From positions 4,887,001 to 4,951,000 of the forward strand of contig NZ_AP021903.1 in the NCBI RefSeq assembly GCF_018326005.1: a DNA stretch of 64,000 nucleotides. The letters are read 5' to 3'. The stretch comes from Pseudomonas sp. Seg1 (GTDB taxonomy: Bacteria; Pseudomonadota; Gammaproteobacteria; Pseudomonadales; Pseudomonadaceae). This document shows, in pieces, positions 8,805-17,499 of the stretch. Both the position numbers and the translations under genes were made by a program. Below the pieces are notes generated by a model. It was not told the DNA's origin. It was given only the letters and a program-made list of their open reading frames with translations, and searched no databases. Numbering within the stretch: position 1 is the first letter of the stretch; the number at the start of each line of letters is the position of its first letter.

Positions 8805-8934
8805 GTGGCGAGGGGATTTATCCCCGATAGGGTGCGAAGCGCCCTCAAACCATTCAATGCGCTGTATCAGTGAAATCCGGTAGCCCGGGCCGGGGCCACT
8901 TCGTGTCCCATCGGGGATAAATCCCCTCACCACA
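8805..8934. repeat. Inverted REP pair, GGGGATTTATCCCC family
   Basis: GTGGCGAGGGGATTTATCCC and its reverse complement face each other across about 70 bp between flgZ and the MFS gene. The same family recurs at 25.6 and 41.8 kb. Non-coding. Confidence 0.85.
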
Positions 8935-8955
8935 GGGGAATTCCGTCGGCGCTCG

Positions 8956-10338
8956 TTAAGGCCTGGCACCACTGATATCCGGCGCGGGTTTTTCGCTATC
9001 GTCATCCGGGCCTGCTACCACCTCAGACTCAGGTTCTTTCTCAGGTTCTGGCTCGGGCTCAGGTTCCGGCGTCACCGTATTCTGCATCTGCTCCTGCACC
9101 ACCTGCTCATCAACACGCGGATCCAGCGCAGCCACCAGCGGCGAACTCGACATGCTGTCCGGCATCGCGACGTGATGCAGCGGTGCATCGTCGACCTGAT
9201 GCAGGTTGGTTACGGCTTTCGGACGGATCCGCCACACCAGCACCATCGCGAAGAAGCTGAAGAACGCGTACAGGCTCTGGCTGCCGAGAAACTTCATCAG
9301 CACACCCGCCAGTAGCGGACCGATACTGGCACCGACTCCGTACGTCACCAGCAGCATCGCCGTCAGCGACACTCGGCGATCCCCTTCGACGTGGTCGTTG
9401 GAAAATGCCACGGCCAGCGGATACAAACAGAACTGCACCAGCGAACAGAGGAAGCCGACCACAAACAGCACTTCCAGCGGCACCTGCGGCAGGATCGCCA
9501 ATGGCAACGCCGCCACTGCGAGGAACCCGGCAAAGCAGCGGATCAGCAGCGCGCGGTCGTAACGGTCAGACAACCAGCCCAGAGGCCACTGCACCAGCAG
9601 TCCGGCAAAAATGCAGCTACCCATGAACAGACCGACCTGCTCGGTCGACAAGCCTTGCTGCGAGGCATACAACGGTGCCAGACCATAAAACGAGCCAATG
9701 ATCAGCCCCGCACCGAGCACCGTGCTCAACGATTGCGGCACGCGCTTGATAAAGAAGCGCGGCTCCATTGGCGCCGGATGCAACGGTGCCGGGTGAATCC
9801 GCCGGGTCAGCGTCACCGGCACCAGACACAGCGCAAAGCACAGCGCGACCAGCATCAGCAACTCCAGCCCTAGGCCGGGATGCATGACCAGAATCAACTG
9901 ACCCAACACCAGCCCCAGATACGAAGCGATCATGTAGCCACTGAACACCAGGCCGCGCTGGTTGGCGTCAGCCTGCTCATTGAGCCAGCTCTCGATCACC
10001 ATGTATTGGCACATCATGCCCAGACCGACAATGGTCCGCAGCACCAGCCAGGCCGGTAACCAATCCACCAGACCATGCCCGAGCACCGCCGCGCCGACAA
10101 TCCCGGCACACGCCGAATACGCGCGGATATGCCCGACCCGGGCGATCAACCGGTGGCCGATCTTGCCGCCCAGCACCAGACCGAAATAGTTGGCCGCCAT
10201 CAGCGCACCGACCCACAGTCCGTCAACATGGTCAGCGGCCAGGCGCAATGCCAGGTAAGTAGATAGAAGGCCTGAGCCGATCAACATCATCAGCGAGGCG
10301 AAATACAGCGCTCGAAAGGATTTCCAGATTTGGCGCAT
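8956..10338 (-). CDS. MFS transporter (YcaD-like) with acidic Pro-Glu tail
   Basis: 460 residues with about 12 hydrophobic segments over residues 8-385, so a Major Facilitator Superfamily inner-membrane protein. The sequence (SFRALYFASLMMLIGSGLLS, MVIESWLNEQA, QWPLGWLSDRYDRALLI) resembles the YcaD/YfkF group, whose substrates are not well defined. The last ~70 residues are a soluble tail with a repeated Pro-Glu stretch (PEPEPEPEPEKEPESE) and many acidic residues, probably cytoplasmic. It stands alone between a REP pair and a glutamine-synthetase-like gene on the same strand. Confidence 0.88.
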   Translation of the reverse strand: MRQIWKSFRALYFASLMMLIGSGLLSTYLALRLAADHVDGLWVGALMAANYFGLVLGGKIGHRLIARVGHIRAYSACAGIVGAAVLGHGLVDWLPAWLVLRTIVGLGMMCQYMVIESWLNEQADANQRGLVFSGYMIASYLGLVLGQLILVMHPGLGLELLMLVALCFALCLVPVTLTRRIHPAPLHPAPMEPRFFIKRVPQSLSTVLGAGLIIGSFYGLAPLYASQQGLSTEQVGLFMGSCIFAGLLVQWPLGWLSDRYDRALLIRCFAGFLAVAALPLAILPQVPLEVLFVVGFLCSLVQFCLYPLAVAFSNDHVEGDRRVSLTAMLLVTYGVGASIGPLLAGVLMKFLGSQSLYAFFSFFAMVLVWRIRPKAVTNLHQVDDAPLHHVAMPDSMSSSPLVAALDPRVDEQVVQEQMQNTVTPEPEPEPEPEKEPESEVVAGPDDDSEKPAPDISGARP

Positions 10339-10407
10339 CGGCGTTCCGAGCGGCTCCTTGCAGTAAATATCGGGCTACCAGAACGATAGCCCGATGGCGA
10401 CGTTACG

Positions 10408-11751
10408 TCAGGCCTGGGCTGCTAGAACACGTCGTTCCCAGGGAGTGATTTCATCAAAGAAGCTGGTCAACTCCATGGTCTTCGAAGCGATGTAGCCTTC
10501 GATGAACTCCTGCCCGAACAGTTCCCTCGCCAATTGGCTACGTTTCAGACGTTCGAGCGCGGCATGCAAGGTACACGGCAGTGCAAGATTGTCCGGCACC
10601 TCGAATTCACCCTGAATCGCTTCGCTCGGCTCAAGCTCCTGTTCGATGCCATGCAAACCGGCGGCCAGACTGGCGGCGATGGCCAGATACGGATTGGCAT
10701 CGGCGCCCGGCAAACGGTTTTCGACCCGACGGGCAACCGGCGAACTCGCAGGAATCCGCAATCCCGCCGCACGGTTATCGTGGGACCAGCAAGCATTGTT
10801 CGGCGACGCATACGGATGGCACAGGCGCTGGTAGGAGTTCACATTCGGGGCGAACAGCGCGGTGAAATCCGCCATGCCGGCCTGCTGTCCGCCGATGAAG
10901 TGGCGGAACATTGCGGTCGGTTCGCCACGCTCATCGCTGAAGACATTCTTGCCGGTCGCGATGTCGACCAGGCTCTGGTGAATGTGCATTGAACTGCCCG
11001 GCGTGTGCGCCAGTGGCTTGGCCATGCACACCACGGTCAGGCCATGTTTGAGCGCAACTTCTTTGAGCAGGTGCTTGAACAAAAAAGTCTGGTCGGCCAG
11101 CAACAGGGGATCACCGTGCAACAGGTTGATCTCGAACTGGCTGACGCCCATTTCGTGCATGAAGGTGTCACGTGGCAGGCCGAGGGCCGCCATGCATTTA
11201 TAGACTTCATTGAAGAACGGCCGCAGTCCGTTGTTGGAACTGACACTGAAGGCCGACTGGCCATCCTCGCGACGACCATCGATACCGACTGGCGGACGGA
11301 AGGGTTGAGTCGGATCGGTGTTCGGCGCGAAGACAAAGAATTCCAGTTCGGTCGCCACCACTGGCGCCAGGCCTCGCTCGGCATAACGGGCAATGACTTT
11401 CTTGAGTTGACCACGGGTCGACAGATTGGAGCTTTCGCCAGTCAATTCATCGGCGTCGCAAATGGCCAGGGCACGCGGATCATCACTCCACGGCAAAGGA
11501 TGGATCTGGGTCGGTTCGGCAATCAGAGCGAGATCGCCGTCATCGCTGCCGTAAAACCGCGCTGCCGGATAACCGCCCATGATGCATTGCAGCAGCACAC
11601 CCCGCGCCAACTGCAAACGCCGCCCTTCGAGGAAACCCTCGGCGGTCATCACCTTGCCCCGTGGTACGCCGTTCAAATCCGGCGTAACACATTCAATCTC
11701 ATCAATGCCGGTCAGTCGCTGTGCGAGTGAACGCTGGCCATCGGTTGTCAT
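10408..11751 (-). CDS. Glutamine synthetase family protein (gamma-glutamylpolyamine synthetase-like)
   Basis: 447 residues from the ATG at 11751 (MTTDGQRSLAQR); an upstream start at 11826 is less likely. The C-terminal catalytic domain of the glutamine synthetase fold is clear: ATELEFFVF (metal-binding Glu), SSMHIHQSL, and NRLPGADANPYLAIAASLAAGL. The family (PuuA/SpuI-like) ligates glutamate to amines such as putrescine in polyamine catabolism. It is not the GlnA housekeeping enzyme: the adenylylation-site tyrosine region is missing. The neighbourhood corresponds to PA3356 of PAO1. The exact amine substrate cannot be read from sequence. Confidence 0.88.
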   Translation of the reverse strand: MTTDGQRSLAQRLTGIDEIECVTPDLNGVPRGKVMTAEGFLEGRRLQLARGVLLQCIMGGYPAARFYGSDDGDLALIAEPTQIHPLPWSDDPRALAICDADELTGESSNLSTRGQLKKVIARYAERGLAPVVATELEFFVFAPNTDPTQPFRPPVGIDGRREDGQSAFSVSSNNGLRPFFNEVYKCMAALGLPRDTFMHEMGVSQFEINLLHGDPLLLADQTFLFKHLLKEVALKHGLTVVCMAKPLAHTPGSSMHIHQSLVDIATGKNVFSDERGEPTAMFRHFIGGQQAGMADFTALFAPNVNSYQRLCHPYASPNNACWSHDNRAAGLRIPASSPVARRVENRLPGADANPYLAIAASLAAGLHGIEQELEPSEAIQGEFEVPDNLALPCTLHAALERLKRSQLARELFGQEFIEGYIASKTMELTSFFDEITPWERRVLAAQA

Positions 11752-11849
11752 GACGCAATCCTTGTTATTGTGCGAGCCGCGAACGGCGACCCGTACAAAA
11801 TAGGCTCCGGCTGTTCGGAATATCAAGCAGCGTCAAACAAAATCCCGCG

Positions 11850-12542
11850 TCACGGTAAATAAAGGCTAAACACCCCGCCGCCCAACGGGCCGCCGTTGCT
11901 GATTTCGGTACGCCCTTCGACGCCGTTGCGCTGATGCAGCGCGGCGATGCGGTTGGCGAAATACAAGCCCAGCCCCGTACTGCCACTGCTGTGATTGATG
12001 CCTTGCACGTAATCGGCCTGACGTTCGAGCATCTCGAGCGGATAACCGTCGCCATCATCATTGATGCTCAGCACCAGTTGCCCGGCTTCGTCGCTGACGG
12101 TAATCAGCAACGATTCGCGAGCATAACGAATCGCGTTGTTGATGCAGTTGCCGAGCACCGAGGCGATGAGTTCGCGATCGAAGAATCCCAGCGGACTCAG
12201 CGGATCAACTTCATAAGTGGCGATGATCCCGCGACTGGCGAATACCTCTTGATGCGCCGCCAGTTGCGCTTCGATGAAATCATCCAGTTCGTGATACGCC
12301 GGCTGCAACGGCATCTGGTTGACGCCGAGCTTATACAGCCCAAGCAACTGCACCAGCATGCCGTTGAGGTGGGCAAATTCGAAGTCGATCACGCCCTGCT
12401 CCGCGCCATTGCGCTGCCCCTCGGGCAAACGCGCCAGCCATTGACTGTGGGCCTGCATCAGCATGGCCAGGGAGTTCTTCATGTCGTGGACGGTGGAGGC
12501 GATCACCGTGGAAAAATCCAGAGATTGCTCGTCTTGGTTCAT
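11850..12542 (-). CDS. Sensor histidine kinase, short cytoplasmic type
   Basis: 230 residues from the ATG at 12542. There is no membrane segment and no separate sensor domain. The phospho-acceptor region is VHDMKNSLAMLMQAH near residue 17. The HATPase_c domain follows, with N box NCINNAIRYA, G1 box DDGDGYP and G2 box STGLGLYFANRIA. The start codon overlaps the stop of the upstream response-regulator gene (ATGA), so the pair is translationally coupled. The signal it reads is unknown; input may come from its partner or another protein. Confidence 0.9.
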   Translation of the reverse strand: MNQDEQSLDFSTVIASTVHDMKNSLAMLMQAHSQWLARLPEGQRNGAEQGVIDFEFAHLNGMLVQLLGLYKLGVNQMPLQPAYHELDDFIEAQLAAHQEVFASRGIIATYEVDPLSPLGFFDRELIASVLGNCINNAIRYARESLLITVSDEAGQLVLSINDDGDGYPLEMLERQADYVQGINHSSGSTGLGLYFANRIAALHQRNGVEGRTEISNGGPLGGGVFSLYLP

Positions 12543-14143
12543 TCGCCAAACGCCTTGCTTTTCAGCTTCTGATAACGCGCAAAACGCGCGTCGGTGTCGG
12601 GCATCAGGCCGACCATTTTCAGGCAGGCCCGACATTCTTCCAGCTCCGCCGACGGCACACTGGTATCGGTGCCGTGCAGCAGCGACTGGGCCATGTTCAG
12701 CGCGATACTGATGTTCTTCGGTTGCATCTTCAGCGCCTTGCGGAACACCTCGCGGGCCTCCACCAGGTTGCCGGTCTTGTACACGCGCACGCCCTGACGG
12801 TTGAGGTCGGCGGCAGCGTTGCTGGAACTGAGGATAGTCGGGTCATCGGTGAGCTTGGCGATGTCTTTCATCACCGCCGGATCGTCGCCGTAGATTTCCG
12901 CGCAGCTCTTGAGCATCGAGGTGCCCGCCTCGGCCTGACCGAGCATCTGCAATTGCTTGGCGACCAACAGCGCCGCTTCCGGGCTCATGAACTGCTCCAT
13001 GCCGTCGAGACGCATCAGCGCTTGCTCGGTGAGCTTGTCGGCGGTTTCGGCGTCGTTGAGCAACAGGCTAGTGGCCTTCATCAAACGCGCGCGAATCTGC
13101 AAACCGGGGTCGCTCGGGTTCTCCTTGGCCACCGCGCTGAGGGTGGTGTTGATCTCCAGCCGCGTGCGCGTATCGAGACCGCGCTCGCTGCCCTTGCTGA
13201 TCAGCGCATGGGCCAGGCCCAAGTTGCTTTCCGGGTCCTTGAAACGCGACTGAGCGCCCTGCGATACAGCCTGGCGGTAAGCCCGCGAAGCGGTGTCGAA
13301 ATCTTCGTTGGCCATCGCCAGCTTACCGAGCAACGCCTGTCGACGCACCGCCAGCGGCGACAACCGAATCGCCTCTTCCAGCACCCGTTGCGCGCCTTTG
13401 GTATCGCCCTCGGAAACCAGCACATCGGCCATGCCGTCGTATAGCGCCGGCATCATCGGGAACACCTTCAGCGCCTTCTCATAAACGCCCTTGGCTTGCG
13501 CAACTTGTCCGCGCTTGAACAACAACTTGCCCAGTCCGGCAAACGCCCACGGCAACGGACGATCAGCAATGATGCTGTCGTAGAGGCGTTCCAGCGCTTC
13601 GTTCTGATTCAAATCGCGCAAGGCATCGGCGCGATAGCGCAGGCACAGCGGCGAATAGCGAATGTCCTGTTTGCACAGGGCGATGCAGGCGTTGAGCACC
13701 TCGACCGGTTTGCCACGGTCGAGGGCTTGCAGAATAGGTTTGAGCAACGTCTTGCGCTGCTCCAGACGCTCCAGCCGCTGAGCCAGGCCTGAGCGGTTGA
13801 ACGGTTTGGTCAGGTAGGCATCCGGCTCGTGTTCCAGGGCACTGAGCACCATCGCCTGACTGGTTTCGGCGGTGACCATGACAAACACCGCTTCATGGCT
13901 GATGAGCTTTTCCAGCATTAGGTCTTCCAGCACCTGCTGGCCGTTCTTCTTGCCGTCGCCGAGGTGGAAATCCTGCAGGATGAAATCGTAGGACTTCTGC
14001 GCGCACATCTTCAGCGCCTGCTCGCCGGTGTCGGCGGTGTCCACGTCCTTGACCCCAAGTTCACGCAGCATCGAGCGCACGGAACTGCGGAAATCCGAGA
14101 AATCATCGACGATCAGAAAACTCTTTTGGTGATACGACAGCAT
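12539..14143 (-). CDS. Response regulator with TPR domain
   Basis: 534 residues from the ATG at 14143 (MLSYHQKSFLIVDDFSDF). The N-terminal receiver domain (about 8-125) has the acidic pair VDDF and the phospho-acceptor in FILQDFHLGDG. Residues ~140-520 are helical with tetratricopeptide-like repeats (LPWAFAGLGKLLFKRGQVAQAKGVYEKALKVFP-type units). No DNA-binding output domain is present, so output is probably through protein-protein contacts. It overlaps the histidine kinase gene by 4 bp, forming a two-component pair. Confidence 0.9.
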   Translation of the reverse strand: MLSYHQKSFLIVDDFSDFRSSVRSMLRELGVKDVDTADTGEQALKMCAQKSYDFILQDFHLGDGKKNGQQVLEDLMLEKLISHEAVFVMVTAETSQAMVLSALEHEPDAYLTKPFNRSGLAQRLERLEQRKTLLKPILQALDRGKPVEVLNACIALCKQDIRYSPLCLRYRADALRDLNQNEALERLYDSIIADRPLPWAFAGLGKLLFKRGQVAQAKGVYEKALKVFPMMPALYDGMADVLVSEGDTKGAQRVLEEAIRLSPLAVRRQALLGKLAMANEDFDTASRAYRQAVSQGAQSRFKDPESNLGLAHALISKGSERGLDTRTRLEINTTLSAVAKENPSDPGLQIRARLMKATSLLLNDAETADKLTEQALMRLDGMEQFMSPEAALLVAKQLQMLGQAEAGTSMLKSCAEIYGDDPAVMKDIAKLTDDPTILSSSNAAADLNRQGVRVYKTGNLVEAREVFRKALKMQPKNISIALNMAQSLLHGTDTSVPSAELEECRACLKMVGLMPDTDARFARYQKLKSKAFGE

Positions 14144-14370
14144 CGAGGATTTCCAGGCAATTGAAGTAGATGAACCGAGGCAATTTTCAGGCGCGCAGAT
14201 GATAGCTGGAGGCCAAATGCTATCAAGCGATTTCACACGCGGCCGATGAGATTGCAAGAGCCGTTCGGGTTATCGGCCAGAAGTGCCGTTCCCTGAAGCG
14301 CACGCTTCAAGATTCCTTGCGCAGCGATTACCCTGCGCGCCTGGCAACTTCCCACTACAAGGCTGACCTC

Positions 14371-15747
14371 GTGTACCTCAAAGGACGCTACATCGTGTCC
14401 GCTTGTGCGCTGCTGTTTATCCAGCACGCCATGGCGACCGGAATGGACTGCACAAAAGCGGCGAACGCCGTCGAAAAGACTATTTGTGCCAATACCGCTT
14501 TGTATGAACTGGATACGCAGATGGGCGAGGTTTATCGGGATCTGATGAAGGCTTCCGTCGAGACTCGAGCGCAACTGAAGAGCACGCAACGGCTTTGGTT
14601 GAAAACGCGAAATGAGTGCGCTGAGGATGTTTCGTGCCTGGATCAGCGTTATCGCGAACAGCTGAAAAGTTTGCAGGCGCAGTGGGCTGAAGTTGTCGCC
14701 CAGCAGCCGACCGGCGTCGACAAAGAGGTACTGGATGATCTGCAAAAGCGTATTCAGGCGGCCAGTCAAAATGATCCGGAGTTTGCTCTGGAACGGACGC
14801 TCGCTTCACTGACGATAAAAAGCCCTGAGACGCTGTTTTCCTCAGAGCCTGACGACGATCAGTTCTCTGATAAAACCCACATCCCTAAGCGCATCCCCAA
14901 GGGTGTTTCCCCCGACGAGTGGAAAGCTTTGAGCGCCACGGACTTCGAGGCTGAAACTGCTCAGGGCCCAACGTCGTTCACCCTGCTGGATCTGGACAAT
15001 GACGGGCAACGCGACCTTATCGTTCAGACCTACACCGGTGGCACCGGCCTGTTCACGTTCGTGGAAATCTTTCACCGTGATGGCGACCGGTTCACCCGCA
15101 GAACCCAGGCGTCCGACGGCGAATCCATTGGCGGCTCCCTCTACTCCATCAACGAGCGTGGGTCCAACCAGTCTGTGAACTGGATCAGCCTTCGCGGCAA
15201 GGTCTACGCCGCCTATCGTGACAGCTGGTACGGCGTCGATAACATCTACCTGCTCAGCCCGTGGCAACCGAATCACTTGGTGCCCAAGCTGACGGTTCGT
15301 TATCGCTATCAACTGAGCATCCCTCGCACTCAGCCTGATGATCAGCACAAAAGCACTTATAAACTGAAACCAGACCTACACCGGGCACTCACCCAAGGCT
15401 TGGCTACAGTCGAGGAAGAAACCTCCGACACCGGGCAAGAGCGAAAGCCCATGTGCCCGATTCCTCCGTCCGCCACCGACAGCGAGGAATATTACGGTTA
15501 CGGCGCAGGCTATTACGCCATCGAGCAAGTCGCCGACTTCCCGGTGATCATCGGTAGCGAATGCTTTATTGCGCGACTGAATAACTGGTTCGGCACCTAC
15601 AGCGCAAAGGATGGCCTGTATGCGCAAGTGACTCTGCGCAAGCCAGGCGCGATAGACCAGGAGCGCGATTACAAGGTCAATGGACGTCGGCGCATGACCA
15701 CGATCAGCACGTCCATCAGCAAACCCGGAGGTGGTGCTGAGGAATAG
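14371..15747 (+). CDS. Secreted LprI-domain protein with Asp-rich repeat
   Basis: 458 residues from a GTG at 14371 (MYLKGRYIVSACALLFIQ); a TTG at 14317 would add 18 residues. A signal peptide is followed by an LprI-type domain (about 25-110), with CTKAANAVEKTICANTALYELD, WLKTRNEC and DVSCLDQRYREQL. This Cys-containing family includes a mycobacterial lysozyme-inhibitor-like lipoprotein. No lipobox cysteine is seen. A middle segment, FTLLDLDNDGQRDLIVQTY, has the DxDxDG form of FG-GAP/calcium-binding loops. The C-terminus is unrecognised. The role is unknown, probably periplasmic. Confidence 0.8.
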   Translation: MYLKGRYIVSACALLFIQHAMATGMDCTKAANAVEKTICANTALYELDTQMGEVYRDLMKASVETRAQLKSTQRLWLKTRNECAEDVSCLDQRYREQLKSLQAQWAEVVAQQPTGVDKEVLDDLQKRIQAASQNDPEFALERTLASLTIKSPETLFSSEPDDDQFSDKTHIPKRIPKGVSPDEWKALSATDFEAETAQGPTSFTLLDLDNDGQRDLIVQTYTGGTGLFTFVEIFHRDGDRFTRRTQASDGESIGGSLYSINERGSNQSVNWISLRGKVYAAYRDSWYGVDNIYLLSPWQPNHLVPKLTVRYRYQLSIPRTQPDDQHKSTYKLKPDLHRALTQGLATVEEETSDTGQERKPMCPIPPSATDSEEYYGYGAGYYAIEQVADFPVIIGSECFIARLNNWFGTYSAKDGLYAQVTLRKPGAIDQERDYKVNGRRRMTTISTSISKPGGGAEE

Positions 15748-15766
15748 CCCTGGCGCCTGCCCCATG

Positions 15767-15806
15767 AAAAAGCCCCGACAGATGACTCCGTGCGGGGCTT
15801 TTTTCA
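15767..15806. terminator. Bidirectional terminator between convergent genes
   Basis: Hairpin AAAAGCCCCG ... CGGGGCTTTT with T runs on both sides, between the LprI-like gene (+) and the cytochrome gene (-). Confidence 0.8.
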
Positions 15807-15814
15807 TCTGAACG

Positions 15815-16201
15815 TCATCGACTTTTTGCAATCACAGCCGTCATGTATTGATTCAGATCGCGAAAATCCTGAACTGTCCAAACGTGTGGCGGTACCTTCA
15901 CAGCGTTCTCGCGCAATGTTCTGGGGATCAAGTCCCCGTTTGGGCGAAGAATGACGGATGACACGATAACGCCCGGATAATCCTTCAGGCGTTGTTTGAA
16001 AGCCGAGGTTGTCAGATCGGGCGTCGGTGGATTGCTTTTTTTCGCCAAGGGGCCTGATGCCTTGAGATCGCCGCCGTGGCACATGGCGCATCGCTGCGAA
16101 TAAAGATTCTTCCCGTTGACGTTATCCGCGAAGGATAGTGACGGTTGAATCAGCGATAACCCCACTAGCGCAGCGATGAGTAATACTTTCAGGCCATCCA
16201 T
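15815..16201 (-). CDS. Small periplasmic cytochrome c
   Basis: 128 residues from the ATG at 16201 (MDGLKVLLIAALVG). In-frame ATGs at 16207 and 16210 are closer to the AAGG motif, so the start is uncertain by three codons. A signal peptide ends near SLSFA. One haem-binding motif, CAMCH, is at about residue 38, and a distal Met may be the axial ligand. It is a class I, single-haem c-type cytochrome of the CccA/DHC type, acting as a periplasmic electron carrier. No redox partner gene is adjacent. Confidence 0.87.
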   Translation of the reverse strand: MDGLKVLLIAALVGLSLIQPSLSFADNVNGKNLYSQRCAMCHGGDLKASGPLAKKSNPPTPDLTTSAFKQRLKDYPGVIVSSVILRPNGDLIPRTLRENAVKVPPHVWTVQDFRDLNQYMTAVIAKSR

Positions 16202-16230
16202 TGGCATCATCCTTAAACGGCAGTGAATAC

Positions 16231-16269
16231 GAAAAAGCCCCCTTCCGGATCATCCTGAAAGGGGCTTTA
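16231..16269 (-). terminator. Terminator, probably the original end of the tRNA-Arg(CCT) transcript
   Basis: Hairpin built on AAAGCCCC / GGGGCTTT with T tracts on both strands. No gene on the plus strand ends here. Before the island inserted, the 3' end of tRNA-Arg lay just to the right, so this hairpin plausibly ended that transcript. Confidence 0.5.
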
Positions 16270-16345
16270 TTTGCTTCTTCTGCTGCCACGCGGCTGATGC
16301 AGATAAACGTAGCCGTCAGAAGAAGGGCCTGAACAGGCCGAAATC

Positions 16346-16395
16346 ATATGGTGTCCCAGGGCAGGTTCGAACTGCCAACCTTCCCCTTAGGAGGG
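16346..16395. repeat. Distal attachment site (att), 50-bp copy of tRNA-Arg 3' end
   Basis: These 50 bases are identical to 23461-23510, the 3' portion of tRNA-Arg(CCT). After them the match resumes with CTATCCAA if 7 bases (GGATGCT) are removed from the tRNA copy, so this copy cannot encode a whole tRNA. It marks the left edge of the island. Confidence 0.92.
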
Positions 16396-16487
16396 CTATC
16401 CAAGCGCCTGTAAACACTAGCAAAACCCCGCATTCATTGGGATTTTCATCCGGTTGTGTCCGTAAAAACGACGTCGTATAGTTCTTT

Positions 16488-17240
16488 TTGCACCCAGAAT
16501 GCACCCATGCTAACAAACTGAAAGAAAAGCTCACCGCCAAGTTGCTGGCGTCCCTGCAGATAACCGGCCACGAATATGAGGTCCACGATACCACCGTTAG
16601 CGGTCTGTTCGTGCTTGTCACTGCCGCGGGCGCCAAGTCCTATGTAGTGACCTGGGCCAGGGGCCGCAAGAAGACATTGGGTCGCATTGGCATACTGACG
16701 TTGGAGCAAGCGCGAGCGGAGGCTACTCAATATCTTGCAGAGGCAAGAACCCTGGGGGAACCGCTAGCCGTTACCCAAGGACGAAGAGGCGCTACCCTCC
16801 CTTCCTTACGCGAGTTTATCGATGACATATATATGCCTTGGTTCAAAGCGCACCACAAAGGGTATGAGAAAACCCTGCACACGCTCGACCACAACTTCAA
16901 AGCAATCATGCCCCAGCGTCTCGATGCAATCACTGGCTGCGACCTGGACCAGATCCGTACGGGATGGATGCAGTCAGGCAATAAGCCGTCGACGGTCAAC
17001 AGGAAGATGGGCTCAATCAGCGGCGTATTCAGCAGAGCCGTTGAATGGGAGTACATCGATGCCCACCCGATGGACAGGCTCAAAGCCTTAAAGGTCGACT
17101 CGATGGGACTGGTCCGCTACTTAGATGCTGAAGAGACCAAACGACTTCGGGAAGCACTCGACGCCCGTCAAGAAGAAGCTCGTGCAGAACGTGAGAGTGC
17201 GAACAAGTGGCGAGCGGAGAGAGATAAGGCTTGTGAGTAA
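16488..17240 (+). pseudogene. Truncated tyrosine recombinase (P4-type island integrase)
   Basis: About 250 residues with no good ATG start; a TTG at 16488 opens the frame. The N-terminal arm-binding domain (TAKLLASLQITGHEYEVHDT ... KTLGRIGILTLEQARAEA) and the SAM-like core-binding domain (about 95-215) are intact. The C-terminal catalytic domain with its R-H-R-Y residues is missing: the frame ends after a Glu/Arg-rich linker at 17240, where full-length relatives of about 400 residues continue. It lies next to the distal att site, as expected for the enzyme that once inserted this island. Probably inactive. Confidence 0.85.
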
Positions 17241-17499
17241 GGTCTGATCAAGCGCCTGATTGAGGTGGACGGGCAGTTAATCGAGGGCGAGCTGGACTAG
17301 ATTCATACACATGCACAAGACCTACGAAGTTGTTAAAAAGCGCAATTCTCGGGCAAGACGTGCGAGGAGATGGAAGCGGACGTATTGTCAGCGCCGCACA
17401 AAACTTTTAATGACTAAAGACAAAAATCCTGAAGCAAGCCGCTTGTTTTTTTTTCAGCTTTGATAGCAGAATGCCTCCATAGGTATATTATAGATAAGG
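17241..17499. other. Gap after the truncated integrase
   Basis: No convincing gene. GC content falls sharply along the stretch, and a T-rich run at about 17446-17455 precedes the ATPase gene. This is the likely join between the truncated integrase and the cargo and may hold the promoter of the ATPase/PIN pair. Confidence 0.5.

Noticed and set aside
16346..16410. A second tRNA-Arg gene
   Set aside because: Only the 3' 47 nt of the tRNA are present, followed by a 7-bp deletion; it is the att copy, not a tRNA.
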